Origin: Lysinibacillus fusiformis
Lineage (GTDB): Bacteria; Bacillota; Bacilli; Bacillales_A; Planococcaceae
Length of the DNA: 64,000 bases
Direction of reading: 5' to 3'
Assembly (NCBI RefSeq): GCF_003049525.1
Contig: NZ_PYWL01000012.1
Location: 22,399-86,398 of the forward strand
A program made the translations under genes and the position numbers. Positions 58,653-64,000 of this stretch are shown one piece after another. The stretch's first letter is position 1; every line of letters starts with the position of its first letter. The notes under the pieces are model-generated. The model saw only the letters and a list, made by a program, of their open reading frames with translations, had not been told where the DNA came from and did not search any database.

Positions 58653-59062
58653 TTTATCCTCCTTATGAATCTTACTAATTATAGCGTGATTATACCCTTT
58701 TCAGCATAAGTCTAACGCTTTGTCCAAAAAGAATCTGTCTAGAATGAACAATTTTATGACATTTCACTAGGAAAACTATACAATAACAGAGGAAGCGTTT
58801 ACTATTGGAAACGGATATCAATAATAAAGGAATAAATAATACATTTTTTTCTTGACTCAGCAAAGGTTTTTTGTACTGAAATCGAAGTATAAAACACAGA
58901 AGACTCTTTCCGCTATAGAGAGTGGTGAACCCACTGATTCAAGATAAAGCCTCTGGTCGATATTGCAGATTTTGAAGAGAAGAGTAAAGAGCAAGAAATC
59001 TGGACACAATTACGCCAGGGCGTATGGATAGTAATGAATTTATCGAGGGGAAGGAATTATTC
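58653..59062. other. 410-bp leader and promoter region of hemE
   Basis: This region lies between the divergent hmoB and hemE genes. The right part (58937-59060) has a 40-codon plus-strand frame without a start codon (KPLVDIADFEEKSKEQEIWT), and 58900-58940 forms a hairpin (GACTCTTT with AGAGAGTGG). pbpF, which lies here in B. subtilis, is absent, so this could be a remnant; I cannot identify it. Confidence 0.4.
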
Positions 59063-60112
59063 ATGACAACTTTTAACGATACACTTCTGCGTGCTGCTCG
59101 TGGAGAAAAAACTACACACACGCCAGTATGGTATATGCGTCAGGCAGGACGTTCTCAGGCAGAATATCGTGCCATTAAAGAAAAATATTCATTAGAAGAA
59201 ATTACACATCAACCTGAGCTATGTGCATATGTCACTCGTCTACCTGTAGAAAATTACAATGTTGATGCAGCTATATTATACAAAGATATTGTCACACCTC
59301 TTCCTGGAATTGGCGTAGATGTAAAAATTAAAGCAGGTGTTGGTCCTGTTATCTCTAATCCAATTCGTTCAGTTGCAGATGTTGATAATTTAGGTGAATT
59401 CAATGCTAAAGAGCATACACCATTTGTATTAGAGACTATTAAAATCTTGACAGAAGAGCAATTAAATGTCCCGTTGATTGGTTTTGCTGGAGCACCATTT
59501 ACACTTGCCAGCTACATGATTGAAGGTGGTCCTTCTAAAAACTATAACAAAACAAAGTCATTTATGGTGTCAGAACCACAAGCTTGGTTTGCATTAATGG
59601 ATAAACTGGCTGACATGATTATTGCAGATGTCACTGCCCAAATTAAAGCTGGTGCAAAAGCAATCCAAGTATTTGATTCTTGGGTGGGCGCTTTAAATGT
59701 GGAAGATTACCGTGTATTTATAAAACCAATTATGACGCGAATTTTTGCGGAATTACAAAAAGAAAATGTACCATTGATTCAATTTGGTGTCGGGGCAAGT
59801 CATTTAGCGAAGGAATGGAATGATTTACCGATTGATGTTGTCGGCTTAGACTGGCGTTTACCAATAAAAGAAGCACGCGCGAATGGTATTACAAAACCAG
59901 TCCAAGGTAACCTTGATCCATCGCTATTATTGGCAGATTGGTCAGTCATTGAAAAACGAACTAAGGATATTATCGATCAAGGTTTAGAAATGCCAGGTCA
60001 TATCTTTAACCTAGGTCATGGTGTTTTCCCAGAGGTTGATCCAGAGGTCTTAAAGCGTTTAACGACACTTATTCATGAATATAGTGCACAACAAATTCAA
60101 GCTCGTTCTTAA
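59063..60112 (+). CDS. hemE: Uroporphyrinogen decarboxylase HemE
   Basis: HemE converts uroporphyrinogen III to coproporphyrinogen III. The signature blocks PVWYMRQAGRSQAEYR and GFAGAPFTLASYMIEGGPSK are intact, with FDSWVGAL, GVGASHL and FNLGHGVFP later. Length 349 aa. AAGGAAT lies upstream of ATG 59063, preferred over the in-frame 59024. First gene of hemE-hemH-hemY, as in B. subtilis, but separated from hemH by 148 bp with a terminator-like hairpin. Confidence 0.96.
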   Translation: MTTFNDTLLRAARGEKTTHTPVWYMRQAGRSQAEYRAIKEKYSLEEITHQPELCAYVTRLPVENYNVDAAILYKDIVTPLPGIGVDVKIKAGVGPVISNPIRSVADVDNLGEFNAKEHTPFVLETIKILTEEQLNVPLIGFAGAPFTLASYMIEGGPSKNYNKTKSFMVSEPQAWFALMDKLADMIIADVTAQIKAGAKAIQVFDSWVGALNVEDYRVFIKPIMTRIFAELQKENVPLIQFGVGASHLAKEWNDLPIDVVGLDWRLPIKEARANGITKPVQGNLDPSLLLADWSVIEKRTKDIIDQGLEMPGHIFNLGHGVFPEVDPEVLKRLTTLIHEYSAQQIQARS

Positions 60113-60176
60113 AAAAGCGGATTCAAATGTGAAATATGTCCTTTTCTATGTACGAAATTTTCATCATAGAAAGGGG

Positions 60177-60214
60177 GCTGTCCAACATCATAGATTGGAC
60201 AGCTTCTTTTTATC
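60177..60214 (+). terminator. Terminator-like hairpin between hemE and hemH
   Basis: A 9-bp stem (60177-60185 with 60195-60203) is followed by TTCTTTTTAT. A further stem (CCTTTTCTATG, 60140-60150, with CATAGAAAGG, 60165-60174) lies before it. Partial termination would set lower hemHY expression. Confidence 0.7.
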
Positions 60215-60260
60215 ACATAATGTATAAAAACATAAAACAATTTTAGAGGTGAAAAGGGTA

Positions 60261-61181
60261 ATGAAAGAAGTTAAAGGCTTATTGGTAATGGCATACGGGA
60301 CACCTTATAAAGAAGAGGATATTGAACCTTACTATACACATATTCGTCATGGTCGCAAACCTTCGGAAGAGCATTTAGAAGATTTACGTAGTCGCTATGA
60401 AGCAATTGGAGGTTTATCTCCTTTAGCAGCAGCAACACAGGCACAAGCTGAAGCGTTATGTGCACGTTTAAATGAAGTTCAGGGTGCTGTAGAATATAAA
60501 TTGTTTATTGGTTTAAAGCATATTCATCCATTTATTGAAGACGCAATAGAGCAAATGGTGGCAGAGGGCATCAAAGAAGCGGTATCAATTGTTTTAGCTC
60601 CTCATTTCTCAACATTCTCTATTAAATCTTATAATGGCCGTGCTGTGGAAGCAGCAGGAGATCGCTTAACGATTACATCAGTAGAATCTTGGTATGATGA
60701 ACCTAAATTTATTGAGTATTGGAAACAACAAATTAATGATACATTTAAGTCAATGTCTGAAGAAGAACGTGAAACAGGATGTTTAATCGTTTCAGCTCAT
60801 TCACTTCCTGAAAAAATTAAAGATTTAGGTGACCCTTATGAGGATCAATTAATTGAAACAGCTCGACTTATTCAAGAGGCAACTGGTTTGAAAAACGTTG
60901 AGGTCGGCTGGCAATCAGCAGGACAGACACCAGAGCCTTGGATTGGTCCAGATGTTCAAGACTTAACACGTGAGCTTTATGAAGAAAAAGGCTTCCGTTC
61001 ATTTGTTTATACGCCAGTAGGTTTTGTAACAGAGCATTTAGAAGTGTTATATGATAATGATTTTGAATGTAAAGTCGTTTGTGATGAACTAGGCGCAAAA
61101 TATTATCGTCCGTCGATGCCAAATACACATCCTTTATTTATTGATGCGATGGTCGATGCAATTTATAAAAAATTAAGCTAA
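60261..61181 (+). CDS. hemH: Ferrochelatase, coproporphyrin type (HemH/CpfC)
   Basis: The 306-aa chelatase inserts Fe2+ into coproporphyrin III in Firmicutes. The core GLLVMAYGTPYKEEDIEPYY and LIVSAHSLPEKI (catalytic His) with VGFVTEHLEVLYDNDFE are near-identical to B. subtilis HemH. ATG 60261 follows AGAGGTG by 10 nt; in-frame GTG 60249 is less supported. hemY follows after 11 nt in the same transcript. Confidence 0.95.
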   Translation: MKEVKGLLVMAYGTPYKEEDIEPYYTHIRHGRKPSEEHLEDLRSRYEAIGGLSPLAAATQAQAEALCARLNEVQGAVEYKLFIGLKHIHPFIEDAIEQMVAEGIKEAVSIVLAPHFSTFSIKSYNGRAVEAAGDRLTITSVESWYDEPKFIEYWKQQINDTFKSMSEEERETGCLIVSAHSLPEKIKDLGDPYEDQLIETARLIQEATGLKNVEVGWQSAGQTPEPWIGPDVQDLTRELYEEKGFRSFVYTPVGFVTEHLEVLYDNDFECKVVCDELGAKYYRPSMPNTHPLFIDAMVDAIYKKLS

Positions 61182-61192
61182 GCGAAAAGAAA

Positions 61193-62617
61193 GTGATGAT
61201 GTTGGTGACTCAGAAAAGACGAAAGGTAGTTGTTGTAGGTGGTGGTATTACGGGCCTTACAGCTGCGTTCTATATGCAAAAACAAGCAAGCACAAAAGAA
61301 TTGCCATTAGATATCGTACTTGTCGAGTCGTCATTACGTCTTGGCGGAAAAATTCAAACACTAAGAAAAGATGGTTTTATTATTGAGCGTGGGCCAGAAT
61401 CTTTTTTTGACCGTGAAAATTATGTAAATGCTTTAGCAAAGGATCTCGGTATTGAACAAAAAATCATGACAAGTAACGCAGGACCCAACTATGTTGCTGT
61501 CGGAAGCCAGTTATACCCAATACCAAGCCATCTTTTATCAGGAGAAACGCCACATATCTCATCATTTATTACATCAGGCTTGTTTTCACTAAGCGGTAAA
61601 GTTCGTGCGGCAGGTGATTTTTTTATCCCCCGCTCAGCACAAGACGATGATCAACCATTGGGGGCATTTTTTAGAAGAAGGTTTGGCGCAGAGGTTGTTG
61701 AAAATCTAGTGGAACCATTACTAGCAGGGACATTTGCAGGTGATATTGAGCAATTAAGCATGAGCTCAACTTTCCCGCAGCTTTATCATCTAGAGCAAAA
61801 ATATCGTAGCTTATTAGTAGGGATGAAAAAGGCTGGAACAAATTTCTTAAGTAATGATTTTATTGATGAAAATAAAGGGATATTTCAAACCTTTAGTAAT
61901 GGGCTTGAAACATTAATCGAAAGTATTGAGGAATCTCTACTTCCTGGGACAGTGATGAAAGGTGTCAAGGTCGAAGAAATTGAGCATGGAAAAGATGGGT
62001 CTGTACATGTAATGCTAAACAATTTCTCACATATTAAAGCGGATGCGGTCATTATTGCTACACCCTTTAATATGGCAGATAAGATGTTCAGTAAGTATAA
62101 TTTGTTAAATGAACTAGGGACAATGAAAGCTGCCACTATCGCAACCGTTACAATGGCATTTAAAAAGGACCAGCTTGGTGATTTAGACGCACTCTCATTT
62201 TATGTCTCTCGAAATAGTGATTTTTCAATCACTTCATGTACTTGGATGAATCGAAAATGGCCGGGTACCTCACCTAATGATTATGTGTTATTACGTAGTT
62301 ATATTGGTCGAGTGGGTGACGAGGCGATTGTAGCATTATCAGATACTGAGATTGAAAAAACAGTGCTACAGGATTTAAATAAAACTATCGGTATAGATGG
62401 AGAACCAATAACGACAGTAGTTACACGTTGGAAAAATGCGATGCCACAATACACCGTTGGACATGAGGCGAAGGTCCAACGGATAAAGCAGGAATTACGA
62501 GAACATTTTCCAACTGTAAAATTGGCAGGTAGCTCATTCGAAGGAATATCCATCCCAGAATGTGTGCAACAAGGTAAACATGTTGCCGATGAAGTGTTGG
62601 CGGAAATTTTTTGTTAG
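61193..62617 (+). CDS. hemY: Coproporphyrinogen III oxidase HemY (CgoX)
   Basis: The soluble FAD oxidase converts coproporphyrinogen III to coproporphyrin III with O2. FAD is bound by VVVVGGGITGLTAAFYMQK at the N-terminus, with LGGKIQTL, IERGPESF and the C-terminal SSFEGISIPECVQQGK. Length up to 474 aa. The start is uncertain: several GTG/ATG codons lie together and the SD is weak. Acts before HemH in the coproporphyrin-dependent pathway. A terminator follows. Confidence 0.94.
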   Translation: MMMLVTQKRRKVVVVGGGITGLTAAFYMQKQASTKELPLDIVLVESSLRLGGKIQTLRKDGFIIERGPESFFDRENYVNALAKDLGIEQKIMTSNAGPNYVAVGSQLYPIPSHLLSGETPHISSFITSGLFSLSGKVRAAGDFFIPRSAQDDDQPLGAFFRRRFGAEVVENLVEPLLAGTFAGDIEQLSMSSTFPQLYHLEQKYRSLLVGMKKAGTNFLSNDFIDENKGIFQTFSNGLETLIESIEESLLPGTVMKGVKVEEIEHGKDGSVHVMLNNFSHIKADAVIIATPFNMADKMFSKYNLLNELGTMKAATIATVTMAFKKDQLGDLDALSFYVSRNSDFSITSCTWMNRKWPGTSPNDYVLLRSYIGRVGDEAIVALSDTEIEKTVLQDLNKTIGIDGEPITTVVTRWKNAMPQYTVGHEAKVQRIKQELREHFPTVKLAGSSFEGISIPECVQQGKHVADEVLAEIFC

Positions 62618-62627
62618 TAGAAGCACG

Positions 62628-62662
62628 ATAGTACAAACATTATGTTTGTACTATTTTTTTTG
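62628..62662 (+). terminator. Terminator of hemY
   Basis: A perfect 12-bp stem (62628-62639 with 62643-62654) is followed by eight T residues. Confidence 0.9.
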
Positions 62663-62669
62663 AAGTAAG

Positions 62670-62722
62670 TTCAAAAGACAAAAAGAAATAGCAAACTAAC
62701 TATTTCTTAGTTTGCTATTTCT
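62670..62722 (-). terminator. Terminator of the collagen-like gene
   Basis: A perfect 16-bp stem (62684-62699 with 62707-62722) is followed by a T-rich run on the minus strand. Confidence 0.9.
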
Positions 62723-62757
62723 ACATCTATACATCCAATTTTCTAGATAACCTAGTT

Positions 62758-64000
62758 CTAAGAAATTCGATGACATGACCAAACGATACCACCAGAGTTA
62801 GCTCCACCTAGTGTAAGAGAGATAGTCAATCCATTGGCTTCATAGAACAAATCAATCGTATCTCCAGCATTTAAATTCACTTCTCCTGCTAAAGTGATTG
62901 TGCCATTTCCAAGAACTGCTCGTAAAGTTAATACAAGTGCCACATTGACGTTTAGTACAGGGAACAAGCCACTAATTAAATTTGTTGTAGCATTTTGCCT
63001 AATTGCAAATGATGGGTTTATTCCCCCTCCTAAAGTAACACTAATGGCCGCAGTAGTGGAGTAGTTAATGGTTGCTTCAAAGGAATATCTACCTGTAGTT
63101 GGTACAGTGAATATGCCAGTTGTTGGATTGAATGCAGGTGTTGTAAAGTATGGTGACGCGACACTCCAGTTAGTGATTGAAGTAGATCCACTAACAACCA
63201 ACGTGTTTTTAAAGGCAGAGAATCCTTCAGTAAACGCAGGTCCAGTAGCCCCGGTAGCTCCAATAATACCAGTAGCCCCAGTTGTACCCGTAGCCCCAGT
63301 TGTACCTGTAGCTCCTGTAGCGCCAGTAGCCCCGGTAGTTCCAGTTACACCCGTAGAACCTGTGGTTCCAGTTATACCATTAGCGCCAGTAGCACCAGTA
63401 GCACCAGTAGCACCAGTAGCACCAGTAGCACCAGTAGCACCAGTAGCACCAGTAGCTCCAGTTACACCCGTAGGGCCTATAGAACCTGTAGTTCCAGTAG
63501 AGCCGGTAGTTCCGGTAACACCAGTAGCGCCAGTAGAACCAGTAGTTCCAGTAACACCAGTAGCGCCAGTAGAACCAGTAGTTCCAGTTACACCTGTAGT
63601 TCCAGTAACGCCAGTAGCCCCCGTAGAACCAGTAACACCAGTAGAACCAGTAGGTCCAATATCACCAGTAGAACCAGTAGCCCCAGTTACACCCGTAGCG
63701 CCAGTAGCGCCAGTAGCGCCAGTAGGTCCAGTAGAACCGGTAGCGCCAGTGGAGCCTGTAGCTCCGATATCACCAGTAGCCCCAGTTACACCAGTGGTTC
63801 CAGTTACACCCGTAGCGCCAGTAGTTCCAGTTACACCGGTAGCTCCGGTAGCTCCGGTAACACCAGTAGAGCCAGTAGTTCCAGTAGTTCCGGTAACACC
63901 AGTAGAGCCAGTAGTTCCAGTAGAACCGGTAGCGCCAGTAGTTCCAGTTACACCCGTAGCTCCGGTAACACCAGTAGAGCCTGTAGTTCCAGTAGAACCG
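62758..64000 (-). CDS. Collagen-like exosporium-type protein, N-terminus outside window
   Basis: The frame is open from the right edge to the stop at 62758 (414 codons). The visible first 250 residues are uninterrupted Gly-X-Thr triplets, mostly GATG, GVTG, GTTG, GSTG and GPTG, with a few variants (GDIGPTG, GIIG). A C-terminal domain follows (AFTEGFSAFKNTLVVSGSTS, FNPTTGIFTVPTTGRYSFEA, LNAGDTIDLFYEA) resembling the TNF/C1q-like jelly-roll ends of BclA-type spore glycoproteins. The Thr-rich triplets are likely O-glycosylation sites. Only the C-terminal part is seen, so targeting and total length are unknown. Confidence 0.88.
   Translation of the reverse strand, partial: GSTGTTGSTGVTGATGVTGTTGATGSTGTTGSTGVTGTTGTTGSTGVTGATGATGVTGTTGATGVTGTTGVTGATGDIGATGSTGATGSTGPTGATGATGATGVTGATGSTGDIGPTGSTGVTGSTGATGVTGTTGVTGTTGSTGATGVTGTTGSTGATGVTGTTGSTGTTGSIGPTGVTGATGATGATGATGATGATGATGATGANGITGTTGSTGVTGTTGATGATGATGTTGATGTTGATGIIGATGATGPAFTEGFSAFKNTLVVSGSTSITNWSVASPYFTTPAFNPTTGIFTVPTTGRYSFEATINYSTTAAISVTLGGGINPSFAIRQNATTNLISGLFPVLNVNVALVLTLRAVLGNGTITLAGEVNLNAGDTIDLFYEANGLTISLTLGGANSGGIVWSCHRIS
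63240..64000. repeat. Gly-X-Thr coding repeat array
   Basis: The basic unit is 9 bp. Seven exact copies of GTAGCACCA (plus strand) stand at 63389-63451. A 36-bp unit is tandemly duplicated at 63506-63541 and 63542-63577 with one mismatch. More mixed 9- and 18-bp units fill the rest to the window end. Such arrays vary in copy number by slippage between strains. Confidence 0.9.

Noticed and set aside
63240..64000. Direct repeats that could suggest a CRISPR array
   Set aside because: The units are 9 bp, in frame, and encode Gly-X-Thr triplets without spacers; they belong to the collagen-like gene.
1..64000. tRNA/rRNA genes, prophage, transposase or integrase genes
   Set aside because: None of the ORFs or conserved sequences match; the region is syntenic core DNA with few accessory genes.

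Overview
The window is chromosomal DNA of a low-GC, spore-forming Firmicute, most likely Lysinibacillus or a close relative. Reasons: AT-rich DNA, strong AGGAGG-type Shine-Dalgarno (SD) sites with many GTG and TTG starts, a YjcZ-type sporulation peptide, a BclA-like collagen repeat protein, an SLH-domain protein, and long gene order shared with the Bacillus subtilis yha/ecs/hem region. The genus call is inference from gene content. I see no rRNA, tRNA, CRISPR array, insertion sequence or prophage.

Layout. 1-15.8 kb is accessory and housekeeping DNA: an unknown gene, an APH-fold kinase, an HrtAB-like ABC exporter, a decayed VOC gene, an SLH protein, arylamine N-acetyltransferase, nagB, an S66 peptidase, a cytidine deaminase-like gene, catalase, a B3/B4-domain operon, queG and trmL, a ring-cleaving dioxygenase, two small proteins missed by length cutoffs and an aldo/keto reductase. 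15.8-25.8 kb holds an RluA-type synthase, bdbC, a YhcYZ-like two-component pair, an SARP-type regulator whose receiver has Glu at the phospho-acceptor site, a WYL regulator with its probable target, a CDF metal exporter and a CNNM/CBS protein. 26-32 kb has yheE/yheB/yheA, an RNase HI-like gene and hemZ. 31.8-35.6 kb is a divergent glycerate module (CdaR-type regulator, glycerate kinase, GntP permease) with a near-consensus cre site. 35.6-44.5 kb has a ComEC-like secreted MBL lipoprotein with DUF3006 partner, a HAD phosphatase, serA behind a T-box, an FAD dehydrogenase, trhO and an enoyl-CoA hydratase.

44.3-62.6 kb follows the B. subtilis order yhzC-yhaO-yhaN-yhaM-(MCP)-prsA-yjcZ-(yhaK)-yhaJ-scoC-yhaH-trpP-hit-ecsA-ecsB-hmoB-hemE-hemH-hemY. 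Its themes are nucleic-acid processing (YhaONM), secretion and sporulation control (PrsA, ScoC, EcsAB) and heme economy. HemE, HemY and HemH carry out the coproporphyrin branch, HemZ gives an oxygen-independent oxidase and HmoB degrades heme. The last 1.2 kb is the C-terminal part of a collagen-like Gly-X-Thr protein that runs off the window.

Most of the window is core genome and I found no convincing new multi-gene system. The best leads are the Glu-bearing SARP regulator, three PurBox-like sites between serA and an FAD dehydrogenase, a palindrome between the WYL regulator and its neighbour, an overlapping leader ORF ahead of the CNNM gene, two structured intergenic palindromes, and gene remnants at about 3.7-4.05 and 6.95-7.09 kb.
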